Shown: positions 11,701 through 22,925 of the stretch, piece after piece
Layout: each line of letters opens with the position of its first letter
Position numbering within the stretch: the stretch's first letter is position 1
Source of the DNA: Mnemiopsis leidyi
Taxonomy: Eukaryota; Ctenophora; Tentaculata; Lobata; Bolinopsidae
Direction of reading: 5' to 3'
Length of the DNA stretch: 64,000 bases
Assembly: GCA_000226015.1 (NCBI GenBank)
Contig: JH153124.1
Location: forward strand, 44,993 to 108,992
Notes under the pieces: model-generated
Seen by the model: only the letters and a program-made list of their open reading frames with translations
Databases searched by the model: none
Told to the model about the DNA's origin: nothing
Made by a program: the position numbers and the translations under genes

Positions 11701-14057
11701 TGTTTCTATCCAGCAGTTTTAGTAGTATCGAATCATCTTTTATCTTATGTTGGTCGGGATCAGAAAGAGTCGTTGTCAGGGCCATGTTAAGTTCTGCCTG
11801 AAGTACAGTCCAGATAGAGGAGGTTGACTCAGACGTTCCAAATCTGTTGGAAAGGGAGTACTCCATCTTGTATCTTACATTCTCTGTATCTAGCCCAGTT
11901 TGTGATATCTCTAGGTACCCCTCCCAAAGCAACCTGGCGGTAAAGTTACCCCGACTCTCGGGAATAGACCCGTTGTTAAGGGGCATTGTCACTGTCACTA
12001 ACTCCCCGTCCGAAGAACTAACGGTCACGTGATAATTTGTGATGTTCCAAACGTCCTGACTGACCGGAACTGTGTACTTCAGAACTCCAGGGTTGCTCTG
12101 ATCTATTTCTGGAGGTAAAGGTCTGAGAGGGGCAGCCTCAACCTTAACTGAGTAAGTAACGTTTACAGATCCAGCTCCGTTCTTTAATACACAAAGGTAG
12201 GTCCCCGAATACAGGGCTGAGTCAGGAACTATCTGGATAATTCCTCTTTGGGGTTCAATTTCTTCGAACTCCACTCCTCTCTCTTCCAGAGACATTCCGT
12301 CAATCGTCCACATTCCTTCGGTTTCTGGCAGAGATGACACGCCGTATCCGTAACATTGTAACGGGTGAGGTCGGTTTAGTGGAAGTGTGAACTCCCGCTC
12401 TGGCGTGTCAATCTGAACAAGTGACGTTTATACACCGTAATAGTTTCATTGCAATAGGACCTATTTATCAAACTTGAAATGTAAATTTCAGTAAAGTTAT
12501 GCCCTACCCTAGGACTCATAACAGTTTGATGATCGACCAACCTGCAAAACAATGTAGACTTTCTGCAAAGCGAATCTAATCGGTTCAAGTTCGTTCCTTC
12601 CAACCTCTGTCTCAGACTTGAAGTTGATCTGGACCTCCTCCACATGAGTGTCATGGTACATCCACACATCGTGGTCCCCGCTCATCTCCCCGAAGTTTTC
12701 CAGGACCCAAGTCCCGTCCTCTCCAAGCTGGAAGTGCTCCTTGTCCTCGTATTTCGGATCACTGGATGACGACAGGATATTCACCTCGGGCAGAGGAAAA
12801 CCCTGGTATTTCAGCTCCAGCTTCACCTTGTCACTTAGCAACAGAGGGAAGGCCGGATACAAACCATTCTCGTTGATCACCAACGTCTTGTTGACCCTTG
12901 CTTTACTTTCTCTACTCGATATTATCGAGATCCGAACTTCCGGTAACACTGGAAGATAGTGGTAGGCATACGCAGTGATCTTCCGTTCGTTAGTCAGATA
13001 GGTTTCATCTGGGAGAATTCCTGGTAAGAGCAGCATTTTCACTTCGCACGTGTATTTTCCGATCTCTTTCGCCTCGATTTTCTCCTGGTTTAGTACCTCT
13101 CTCACTGTGTTGCCGAAAGTATCACTGAAAAAAATACAACGACAATAGAATGATCGATTTCTCAGCTTAATATTCCTTACTGATGAAGGCTTTAAGGGCA
13201 GCCAGAGTTAACGTAACAAGTACATCCTCCGAGATACCAGAATGCAAATAAAAGCAAACTAAATATTTGAACATGTACCTTATGGTCCAGGTTAGGGTTG
13301 AATTGAGGACCCCTCTACCGTCCACAGTAAGTGTTTTCGCCTGGCACCTAAACCAACGTCGTGTTCCATTCAGAATGTGTTCAGGAAACCGTGCAAACGT
13401 CGGCGTCCAAATCTCGTAGCTACACAACAGGTTTCGCTTTTCCAGAACAGGCACGTTAGCAATGCCAAACTTGCCTTCAGACCTGGACAAAGATAAACTG
13501 TACGCCCCATGGGGTAACCCCTCACAGTCGATGTCCTCGATGTTGACAGAGTCACCTTGACCGCAATCTTGGGACCCTTTTTCGGCAATTTTGGAGCCGT
13601 TTCCAAGTTGCCCCGCCATCCACGTGATCCCACACGTTGCCCTGGTGACGAACTCTAAGTCCTCCTCGTGTTGAACGCAGTACAGAGATAGAAAATTGTG
13701 GGCACAATGCTCGTAGGCCTCCTGAAAAGTGACCCAGCTCTTTCTGAAAAAGGTCATAACTTCAGCAGGGCGGATTGGGTGATAACACTTATCATCCTTG
13801 AAGCAGCACCCGGATCTTTCGCAAACTCTCTGGCTGATACCTTGCCATCCGCACCTCTTGACACCAGACCTCCTCCTGTCGACCCTAAAGTCCTCCTTGT
13901 TGCCCAAATAGCAGTAGGAAGGTGACAAATCTCTGTATCGTACCTCGTGTCTAACTTTCCGGTCCTCCTCGCAAAACTCACTCCCTTCTTCAGCCGGACA
14001 TGTGTTCTCACTAAAGCCGACTGAAAGAAGGAGAGCGATCAAAGCAATACAAAACAT
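8732..14057 (-). CDS. Single-pass receptor: trefoil, C-type-lectin-like, Ig, FN3-like, kringle, TM
   Basis: Eight exons join in frame to 1,199 residues: 13279-14057, 12542-13124, 11551-12412, 11105-11286, 10132-10438, 9786-10015, 9546-9665 and 8732-9268. A signal peptide (1-16) starts the protein. A P-type trefoil at about 49-93 has all six cysteines (C49, C69, C79, C84, C85, C91) and the motif CGWQGISQRVC. A C-type-lectin-like region follows (about 104-215, ending RNLLCSYE). Next come an Ig-like region with C238, W257 and C286, and a clear Ig domain (C474, W489, and SGTYLC ending at C528). Beta-rich segments of fibronectin-III character cover about 545-970. A kringle (about 992-1064) shows CYTGNGKEYTG, CQKWDA, NLCRNP and PWCYT. 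A transmembrane helix lies at about 1148-1168, with a short basic tail of about 30 residues. No kinase follows. The order matches no receptor I know. The gene is divergent from the first Ly6 gene. Confidence 0.85.
11335..11480. repeat. Long intronic hairpin (inverted repeat, ~65-bp arms)
   Basis: Two arms of about 65 bases are near-perfect reverse complements. The left arm contains AGTTCTTCTCGGCTCAAG and the right arm CTTGAGCCGAGAAGAACT, around a loop of about 15 bases. It fills more than half of the 264-base intron between the third and fourth receptor exons. It could be a foldback element or a recent inverted duplication. Confidence 0.85.
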
Positions 14058-14660
14058 AGCAGGATTATGTGTGTCTGTATGTCCGTGTGTGTGGTGTGCG
14101 GTAGAGAGATGTTGGGAGCGGAGAACTGGAGAAGCATTGTGTTGGGTAGAGCAGCCGATAGTATCGTCTTTTGTCTTCCAATTAGCTGCTAGTGGTAGTC
14201 TGCTGTTTCAGAGTTTCACGTGGGGTACAACATAATTATAATTGTGTAAATTGTGAGGGCTTATTGATGCATCAAGGTTACTTCTTGGAAACTGTAAACA
14301 GCGTCGTAACTATTTCTAAGCTTGTTTATGGTAATGTTCGAGAAAATATTCTAAAAACAAATGAACGGACAGAACATTTTGTATATTCTTAATCTTGCAG
14401 CACTGCATCAAATTGCTTTTTCATTTTTGCATTTTAGTTAAGAAAAGTTGTGCCCATTGTGCAAACTTCAGAGTGTTCAAATTTCATTTAAAGTAAATTT
14501 GAACAAACAATGATGTATGTCCTTTTCCCCTGCTAGTGTTATACGAGAAATAAAAAGTACAATAACTTAATAGCATATTTGACAGTTCACACTTTACTTA
14601 ACGTCACAGCTAACTTCACTGTTTACTTTATATAGGTGATCAACCAAGACTAGCCACATC
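14058..14660. promoter_or_regulatory. Divergent intergenic region, receptor and Ly6 gene 1
   Basis: About 600 bases separate the start codons of two divergently oriented genes that both encode surface proteins, so the stretch should carry both upstream control regions. A TATATA-like stretch lies at about 14628-14635. Because it reads tttatatag just before the Ly6 leader, it may equally be a 3' splice site. No other motif is convincing. Confidence 0.4.
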
Positions 14661-16033
14661 ATGAATATGCGACTTCTTATCGTAACGGCGGCAATCGTCT
14701 ACACTGCAAACTGTAAGATATAATTTGTAAATTCCAAAACTACACACAAAGCTATTTTATAAATACTCGGCTAATAAATACTATGATGCAAACTTGATTT
14801 ACAATTGCCTGTTGATGTAAAATTTTGGAATAAATTCGACCGTGATTACATCTGATTACAGGTGCTATCAAGTGTGTCCAGGGAACAAACGGAACTGCAG
14901 AGGCCACTGCCTGTGCTACCGCCTCAGAAACCAAGTGTTCAGGGTAAGTAACTAAATCAATGCATCTAAAAAAAGCTATCAAATCGAACAATAATAACAT
15001 TGGAATATGTTTTCAAAGCAAGCTTTTTATACTTATCTAATCAGTATTGATTCCTATAATTTATGATTCTACACAGATTTTATTCATATAATGAAATCAA
15101 CCAAACCTCAGGCCAAAGTTCGTTGAGTACACCGGCCTAAGCACCGGAGTGAACTATGCATGTGGTGCATGTGCTGGAGAGACTGGTGGTGTCACCTGTC
15201 AAGAATGCACCGGAACCGACACCACAACTGGGTGCAACAAAGCTGTGGACACAGGAGCTGATTTCAAGTGCCACAAATACACATATGATACCGAGACTAA
15301 AGCCTTCAAAAAGGCAGATGCTTTGGAAACCTGCAAAAGACTCAAGGACACCGCCATCAAATGCAACATGTAGGATGTTTTAATTTTGTTCATAAAGGAT
15401 TGAATAATTGCTTCTGCTTAGTGCTTGTTTAGGCTCTCATGTAAATCAAATTATCCTTTGACAACTGAAAAGAGTCGTAAACTTAAGTTGTGCAACAGTG
15501 ACTGACAAATGAGAGTCAGATTTGACCAATCAGTATCGAAAATGCTGGGCCACGTGGTGGCCGATCACGATAGGTTAAAGTTTTAACTCCTTTATGAAAT
15601 ATTGAGATCTGATATTGCTTAGATCTCTAAAACATCAAGCAATGCTGATATAGTAATATGGATTTTTATCTTACATTTTATTTTGCATTCTATCACAATG
15701 AACCATTAATTTTAGTTCAGTACCTACGTACTGCATGCTATTTGTATTCTTATATTTATTCATATACTTCAGACTTAACTTCCGTAGTTTAAAGCCAGTC
15801 TGATCACATCTAAAATCAAACTCTACAGCTACCTATAGACGCTTTGTTTCAGGCCCAAGACTAATGCCACCCAAACAACCTACACAAGCACGTCCGGATG
15901 TGGAGCATGCAAGACGGCAGACACAGAGACTCACTGTGAAGCGTGCACCACTGACAGCTGCAACAAATCTAGTGCTATAAGAGTAGCAGTTCTGCTTGCA
16001 CCCCTCCTTGCAGTCCTCGTAAATCTCATCTAA
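14661..16033 (+). CDS. Two-domain Ly6/uPAR (LU) protein, GPI-anchor type, copy 1
   Basis: Four exons (14661-14712, 14862-14943, 15112-15369, 15853-16033) join in frame to 190 residues. The product has a signal peptide (about 1-18), two cysteine-rich Ly6/uPAR three-finger domains, and a hydrophobic C-terminal tail with no cytoplasmic part, as expected for GPI anchoring. Each domain ends in the family mark C-N-K: domain 1 at CTGTDTTTGCNKA, domain 2 at CTTDSCNKSS. Both carry a C-G-A-C box a little earlier. Each domain is split by an intron in the same phase at the equivalent place (CSG before PKFVEY, CNM before PKTNAT), so the gene arose by internal duplication of a two-exon domain. LU proteins act as surface ligands, receptors or channel modulators; the target here is unknown. 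A close tandem copy lies 3.7 kb downstream. Confidence 0.9.
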
Positions 16034-17413
16034 GTCGGGAAACCTTTGTGTGGAATTTTGAATGTTGGACTTGAGAAGATTTTTCTTTCACAGATTTCGA
16101 AATTATTCAATTTTGTGTCAAACTTTTATTGATGCAATAAAATCGTGATCGTAGCAAATGAGATTGAGAGTTAGATTTCTTGGACATCATAAATCTATGG
16201 CAGTGTGAGTCATCAAGCATATTTCTAAGTTTCATGGTAGACAATTTTGGAATTAAGCGATTTTGCAGAATGTTTTGTAAAACATATTATTGCGGTATTT
16301 TTGTTACTATCAAATCATCATACACCTCAAAGATTTAAATAGTTTGACTGTTTCTATGATATTTAAGCAACCCTAAATATATAACGTTTTTCATGTTGCC
16401 TTGTTTTCTACCTATTACTGCAAAACAAATAAGGTACACAATATCTCGATACTCTCAACATTTCTATGATACAAATATCTTGAGCTCTGATTATGCTAAA
16501 TCAGATGGGAAGTGCTTGATAACTTGATGAAAATCGTCTTGATCTTCTTTCTCGGCAACTCCGGTCAACGGTGTCTCTTTGGATAATCTAGTGACGAGGC
16601 ATTCACCCCAGGACAATTATAAAATTGTAAATTCAGGCTGTGGTTTAGAAACAATCATTTAGGCCTGATCTTGATAAAAGTTGAGAGCACAGCAATAACC
16701 GTTTCAGGAACTCAAATTCAGGCAATTATGTGTGAGCTTTTAGAATAAAGTGCAGCACGGTAAAAGTTGAAAGAGACGGGGTTAACTCTACGTTCCGTAT
16801 CAGATGATTATCATACGATTATCATTATCATAAGATTATCGATTGGGGACCGAGTATCCCTCGGTCAATGTTTACTTTAACAATATATTATATGTTATAA
16901 TATCTTCTTCTTCTTCTACATATTTATATGTAATCATATCATAATATGAATAAACTGTAATCCCTCTATGTAGGGCACGGCACGCTGAAAAAAATTGGCA
17001 CATACTTTAGATCTAAGGTTTAATAAAAATATAGTTAACAATACTCATAAGGTTCTTTGTTAGAAAGTAGTAATATTGTAGTGGATCTCAAATAGAGGTC
17101 TCAAATAGAGGTCTTAAATAGAGGTCTCGATGGCTAGAGAAACAAGGCCCATGCCATAATAACATTATTGTAAGACTATCCATCCTTTTAAATCAACACA
17201 TAAGCTTAAAACATTGCACTAAAGCGCAAACAGTAATGTAAATTAGTAAATTACGCGATTAACTGTCCGAATGGTCTCAGTATTCCAATCACCTGATTGA
17301 GAATTAGGGTGCCTGTTTTGTTTGCTTCAGAATTTTGAATGTGACTTTGAAAATATGAACTTGCCATTCAGTAGTTAATTCTGTCAACAATATTGTCCAT
17401 TAAGCTATGTTGT
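16034..17413. other. Intergenic, mostly unique sequence
   Basis: This AT-rich region follows Ly6 gene 1, with an AATAAAATC polyadenylation-like site near 16136. A 15-base unit (CTCAAATAGAGGTCT) is repeated about three times at 17085-17128. No gene is supported. Confidence 0.6.
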
Positions 17414-17692
17414 AGGGTCAACCAAGCTACATGATGTGTACGGAGCAAATATTTGAACGGACACGATTTCCACTGATAATAAATTCAGAAAATTCATGGA
17501 CCGGCACCGTGCCGAGTCGGGTATGATCCGACAACCTCTGCATTGTCTAGATGAGTGCTCTACCAATTGAGCTACTGGCCCTATTACAACATAACAGACC
17601 CGTTAACAATCAGTGCACACCTCTGGGAGTCGAGCTTGCTCGAAATGAGGACCTGAAAAAGGCCCCGTCCCAACTTGAAACCACGTCTATTA
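17414..17692 (-). mobile_element. tRNA-derived SINE, rearranged copy
   Basis: The minus strand of 17511-17581 reads as a tRNA-like sequence: it begins GGCCAGTAGCTCAATTGG (A box) and carries a GTCGG/CCGAC T-arm with a 7-base loop. Body sequence lies to its left (17414-17510). The tail module, which should lie further left, is instead on the right (17583-17692) and in the opposite direction. The copy therefore looks like two half-elements joined head to head. Confidence 0.75.
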
Positions 17693-18564
17693 AGCAACCT
17701 ATTATGATACAAATAATGTTAGGCTGTATAAATTATCGATTTAAATCATGAAGTGCATTCTGTATTAGATAGCGGCATTTTGCTCATTTTAATCAATAAA
17801 GTTCAGAGTTTACATCCCAAATTATAATCCAATTGAAAACATGAAATTAATCATCATAAACCAAAAATAACTTGAATTTAATTGGAGTTAAAAAGTGGGT
17901 TAACACGTGATATTCAAATCGTCCTTTACATGCAAAGAAGACTTTTCATTGGTCAAAGCAGTGCAAAATCATATTGCTGTGCTGTGCTTACATTTTACTT
18001 GGGCAATAATCATAGCTGCTGTGTTTTTAAATCAGTTCAAAGTTTTCTAGATTTAATCAGTTACCGCCATTGCCTCTTTCATCATTACTTTGTTATGAGA
18101 CCAAGATTTATATCAGGTGCTATATAGAATAATTATTTCAATTCATTAATAAACCTACAAATTCTTTCTTGTGAGTTTTAGCAAGCCATTCCAATTATGA
18201 TTAATGCTTTACAATTAACTTGTCACGGCCGACTAACGAATCAAATCAACTTAGCTGATTTCAGTTAATGCAATTCCCCGATAAAATGTCAAATTCCTTC
18301 CGGGGTCTGACGATCGTCACCTTTGTTGGCTGAAACATCTGATTAAAATATTAAATACAAATACTCAGCTTGGTTACATTCATGTCTTAGAATGGGAAAA
18401 ACGCGGTTAACAGAGGTGAGATTAAAATTACAACACCTCTAGTTAAACAAATTGCTGTCGTAATGTGTTTGATCTCAACAGCGTTTGTTTAACTATATTG
18501 ACATTCTAGCTCCTAAATATCATTAAGACAGTTTTTAGTAAAGTCGATTTAACTAATATATCTA

Positions 18565-19284
18565 CAGTAAACCCTCGATTTACTGGGCCTCTGCTTACCG
18601 TGTCCCTCTATTTACCGGGCCTCCTTCCTTTCCCCCGAAATTGTTTAATATTTTCACACAAAACATTTTTCCCGTCTTTTATTTTGCGTGTCACATGTCA
18701 AAGCTTGTTATCTCATGGTCGTTACATTATACGGCTCCCTCTGTACCCAGGCCCAATTAAAGCATGCTATATTGCCCTGATAAAGATACACGAGATGCTT
18801 CACAGTCCAGCACACGATCGTGTATCAGCATGACTTGATCGCATACGCCGATGGCACAATATGTAAGATCGATTAAGAGTCGGACAAGGCCATGGGATCT
18901 CAGATCTGAGCTTTTAAAAGCAGGCAGCGGCACACGTGATATTTTGGTAATGGTATCTCTTCGCCATGTGACATTGTGATAGTGCCTTAACATGTACGTG
19001 TACTGATATATGTAACGTAACCACGTCATACATACACAATAAAGCGATCGACCTTGAGATTACTGATCGAAGATGTCATTCAGAACGTTGCATCCATTCT
19101 CACATTTCTTAATCCCTCATTCCCTCAAAGAGCACTTTTAACAATAAATAACTGTCAATAACTTAAGTTACTATTTTTGGCCAAAATTAGGCCATATTTT
19201 GGTCAAATTCTATTTACCAGGCCCCTCTATCTACCGGGCATCAACCCTTTCCCCCGAGAGGCCCGGTAAATCGAGGGTTTACTG
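18565..19284. mobile_element. 720-bp pogo/Tigger-like non-autonomous DNA transposon
   Basis: The ends are inverted repeats, CAGTAAACCCTCGATTTAC and its complement, flanked by the TA target duplication at 18563-18564 and 19285-19286. CAG ends followed by a CCTCG core, plus a TA target, are hallmarks of the pogo/Tigger group of Tc1/mariner elements. A second inner unit (CTCTATTTACCGGGCCTCC) repeats the end motif at both termini. No transposase frame is present. Shorter relatives lie at 3008-3096 and 20663-20779. Confidence 0.85.
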
Positions 19285-19654
19285 TATATATATGCTATGG
19301 CAGTTAAAAGTATAGCCAATCATATGCACGTCTATTAGCAAGCATTTGTATCTTGAAAGATGTCAGGTCAGTTGTACACATGACAATAAGTTGCACTTTC
19401 TATTTCACTTTCATTCTTAAAGGAGACTTTTGAGAGGTCAGTGCTGTTGTTACTTTCATTTGTAAAAGTTGCAGTTATATGCTGTGTCTCTGTAACAACT
19501 TGATTAAATTTTATCTAGTTTATAAAGCTGATCTTAGTAATACATTGAGTTCTAAACTTTTTAATTTCTAGATGGGTTTTTTGTAGCTTCTCATCAACAT
19601 TGATTACAGTAGCACTGAAATTCGCCATTTCCTGCTGTTGTGTTTAATCAATAG

Positions 19655-19664
19655 TATATAAATA
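19655..19664 (+). promoter_or_regulatory. TATA-like box before Ly6 gene 2
   Basis: TATATAAATA lies 21 to 30 bases before the ATG. If it works as a TATA box, the leader would be almost absent. The preceding taatcaatag could instead be a splice acceptor. The two readings cannot be separated here. Confidence 0.3.
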
Positions 19665-19684
19665 TCATTCAAGGTAGCAAAGAC

Positions 19685-21010
19685 ATGAAACTTTTCATCG
19701 TTTTGGCAGCTTGTCTTTACAGCGCAGGTAAGAGCAAAGCAAATAATTTACTTCCTGACTTAAATTTTGTGAAACAGATTAATACACATAGATATACATT
19801 TTTGGATATTATGCATCATAATGAAAGAATTGTGATACTGTGATAAGCTTTTTGAAAGGAGCAAATATGTATTACATCCATACGTCTTTTCTGATTTAAA
19901 ATGCATATAGATTTTTGTAGAGAAGTTTTGTGAAATAGTTTTTTTTTTGAAAAAAAAAATATTGATCCTAAGGAAATATCGATGGCATTTTTTGGGAAGA
20001 ATCACAACTTTTTATATCCTCTGACATGTGACAGCAATTTAGCAATGAGAAGTAAGGTATGTCCAATCGATATCAAGAAACGCTATCACCAACAATTTTC
20101 GGGTGCCCCTAAAAATACTTATACATTTAAATATCAACTATTTTTAGATGCTGCAATCAAGTGTGTCCAGGGAACAAACGGAACTGCAGCGGCAACTGCC
20201 TGTGCTACCGCCTCAGAAACCAAGTGTTCAGGGTAAGTAACTAAATCAATGCATCTAAAAAAAGCTATCAAATCGAACAATAATAACATTGGAATATGTT
20301 TTCAAAGCAAGCTTATCTAATCAGTATTGATTCCTATAATTTATGATTCTACATCGATTTTATTCATATAATGAAATCAACCAAACCTCAGGCCAAAGTT
20401 CGTTGAGTACACCGGCCTAAGCACCGGAGTGAACTATGCATGTGGTGCATGTGCTGGAGAGACTGCTGGTGTCACCTGTCAAGAATGTACCGGAACCGAC
20501 TCCACAACTGGGTGCAACAAAGCCGTTGAGACAGGAGCTGACTTCAAATGTTATAATTGGAGTTACAACAGCACTTCCAAAGCTTTCCAGATGAGCAATA
20601 CAACCACCACATGCAAACGACTGAAAGCTACTGCCCTAGTGTGCAATATGTGAGTTGAGGCACAGTAAATATAGGTTTTACTGTATTGCGAAAAATCGGG
20701 GAGGGGGAGGAGGAGATGGCCCGGTAAATCGAGGGATACGGTAAATAGAGCAACTGTAATTTAAGAGGTTTTACCGTATAAAAACCATCTGCAAACCTAG
20801 CTATTAAAAATGAAAATGATGTTTCTCTTTTTCAGGCCCAATGGTACCGCTACAACAGCAAACTACAAGCGCACATCAGGCTGTGGAAACTGCACTGCAG
20901 CAGATACCCATTGTGAAGCATGTACAAAAGACAGCTGTAACAAATCATCTGCCCTCCGACTTGCTGTCGTTTTTGTCCCCCTTCTGGCACTTTTGGTTCA
21001 TCTTTTCTAA
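19685..21010 (+). CDS. Two-domain Ly6/uPAR (LU) protein, GPI-anchor type, copy 2
   Basis: Four exons (19685-19727, 20148-20232, 20392-20649, 20836-21010) join in frame to 186 residues. The layout equals copy 1: signal peptide MKLFIVLAACLYSA, LU domain 1 (AIKCVQGTNGTAA to GCNKA), LU domain 2 (ending CTKDSCNKSS), and a hydrophobic C terminus for GPI attachment. Exon 2, intron 2 and the first half of exon 3 are almost identical to copy 1. Exons 1 and 4, introns 1 and 3, and the second half of exon 3 have diverged strongly, for example in the C-terminal part of LU2 and the signal peptide. The third intron is largely filled by a pogo-like miniature element. The family is likely larger in the genome. 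Confidence 0.9.
20663..20779. mobile_element. Pogo-like miniature element in Ly6 gene 2 intron
   Basis: It shares GGCCCGGTAAATCGAGGG and GGTAAATAGAG units with the 720-bp element at 18565, and ends in TTTTACCGTA. It takes up most of the last intron of Ly6 copy 2 and is absent from the same intron of copy 1, so it entered after the gene duplication or was lost from copy 1. Confidence 0.65.
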
Positions 21011-21496
21011 AAACTGAGAATTGTTCAATTTATTTTCAAAATTTTTCCAATACACTTTAAGGACAAACAGTGATAAGCCCCTCTGCTTCAGGTATGAGAT
21101 TGAATAACAGCCAAATTTTCATAAAAGAAACAAACAATTGAACTAGCCATCACTTATAGATTCCATACATTATAGGTTGATTGTGATGAAGTTAACATTT
21201 TATGATATATAAAATTACGTTGATACTGTATGATCAATAACCATTGAAATTTGAGATATTTTAAATCTGGATGTTTTACTCATTCTGGGATGTAACTGAA
21301 ATGCTGCAGTGGTATATAAAAGGGTTAGCCAAGCAGACCAACTGATCTTAACTCAGTATCCTATCATCATTGCCAGTTGCTAACGTGCCCAAAAGGAATA
21401 ACCTTCCTTGTCCAAATGTTAAGATGACTAAGTATAATAAACACAAGAACAAAATCATGTTGAAGACGATCAGGTAAGCTTAGTCAGCATCGACAA

Positions 21497-21800
21497 GGAG
21501 CCCCTTCAGTATAACTGTAGAAGCCTGGGTACACTGTACAGGTGTAACAAATACAAGGTGACAAATCTTCTGGGACATTACTGCACTGGTATTTTAGGGG
21601 AAGGTGAAATCAGAAGTACTACAATATTTAAAGTTCAAAGACCATGAAGATGTCAGACTGTAAGTCTGAGGATGTCAGACTGTAAGTCTGAGGATGTCAG
21701 ACTGTAAGTCTGACATCCTCAAATTTTATTTTTGTAGTATTTGTTCATGTTTCACCTCTACCCAGGCTTTTACAGATATACTGAAGGGACTCCTGGAAGA
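21497..21800. mobile_element. Inverted-repeat element with internal 22-bp tandem repeat
   Basis: The ends are imperfect inverted repeats of about 55 bases (CCCTTCAGTATAACTGTAG on the left, with its complement near 21780-21800; both contain AAGCCTGGGTA). At the centre, three copies of a 22-base unit (21649-21720) carry the palindrome CAGACTGTAAGTCTG. A second, interrupted copy of the right end lies at 24484-24950. Confidence 0.7.
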
Positions 21801-22254
21801 TTCTAGATCTTTTAACAAAGACCCTCCTCATTCAGAAAAACTCAAAATTTTCAGAAAAACTCAAAATTTTTATTTACAGCATTTAATATAAATCAAATCA
21901 TAAATATCTCATTCTCCGTGCCTAAATAAGATATAGCACACGGGTTGGCCCGGCATGGTGCGCGTACGGTTGACGGCGCGGCGCGCGCGCACCCGTCCAC
22001 TTGCCACTAGAACATGTGGTTTGGGACAGGCACAAACACGCCCGCGGCATACCGTACGCGGCACACATACGACGAATAATTAAAGATAAAGTTAAGATTC
22101 TTCTCATTAGGATCAATTATGATAAGTCATCTTCAATTCAACAAATATTTTGACATTTTAAATTAAAATATTAGCTATATATGGTAATAGTTTAACTTTA
22201 AAAGTGAAATCATGTGAGCTTCAAACCGCAACACTGCATTTAAACAAATCATTT
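21801..22254. other. Intergenic with CpG-rich patch
   Basis: AT-rich sequence encloses a sharply CpG-rich patch at about 21945-22075 (runs of GCGCGC). The patch resembles in composition, but not clearly in sequence, the one at 28290-28445. No gene is supported. Confidence 0.5.
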
Positions 22255-22480
22255 ACTCGCTCATCGAGGGACATTCGCGGAGGCGGACACTCGAGGGCGT
22301 CCGCCTCAGCGTGCGCCGAGACTTTAAAAAATTAGACAGATTGACTTGCTGACTAACGCGAGCCGCCAAACGGCAGTGCACATGTGCGCACAATTGTTTG
22401 GTAGTGGGTAAACTGTTGAAACTAAAAGCCACTCAGTCTTGACCTCGATGAGCGGGCACCTGCCCCGCAAGCACGTCGGT
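22255..22480. mobile_element. ~220-bp inverted-repeat element, CTCATCGAGG ends, copy 1
   Basis: The ends carry CGCTCATCGAGG and its complement CCTCGATGAGCG. The same element occurs in the opposite direction at about 27913-28135, where GCGGGGCAGGTGCCCGCTC and GAATGTCCCCC/GGACATTCGC are shared. No coding capacity. Confidence 0.7.
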
Positions 22481-22925
22481 AGAAACCAAGTGCCAGCAGT
22501 GCAAGAAAGATGAGCGTCATGTGTCATCGCCAGCTGGTAAAAATCTAGGTTAAAACTGCTCGGCTACTATCTAAGTAAGTAACGGACTAATTCAAATATA
22601 AATTCTTGAATTCGAATTCAGCTCCTAGTCATAATCCTGCGAATAAGCCAATTCCCGAATCCCTCGGTCCAAACCTGCAAAGTGAAGGCTGCTGAAGGAT
22701 GAGAACATTATTCATTTTCTCTCACCCTGTTGTACCTTCACTGCATGTTTGGGGATATCCGAGAGATCGGGAACCGAAATAAACACCAAACCATGACAAT
22801 TAATTGATTTTCTCGTCCAAAAATTTGCAATGTTTCATCTTGATTTGCAGGCAACGACACATGGATAGGAAAGGTAAGGCTACTAAGATAACGGTGAAAA
22901 TTCTATAAAAATAATTCTAGCAACT

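Noticed and set aside
17511-17581. A tRNA-like fold (also at 29372-29442) as a functional tRNA gene
   Set aside because: It has an extra base in the anticodon stem, sits inside a dispersed repeat with the same flanks at several places, and its anticodon loop would imply a serine tRNA without the long variable arm. It is a SINE head.
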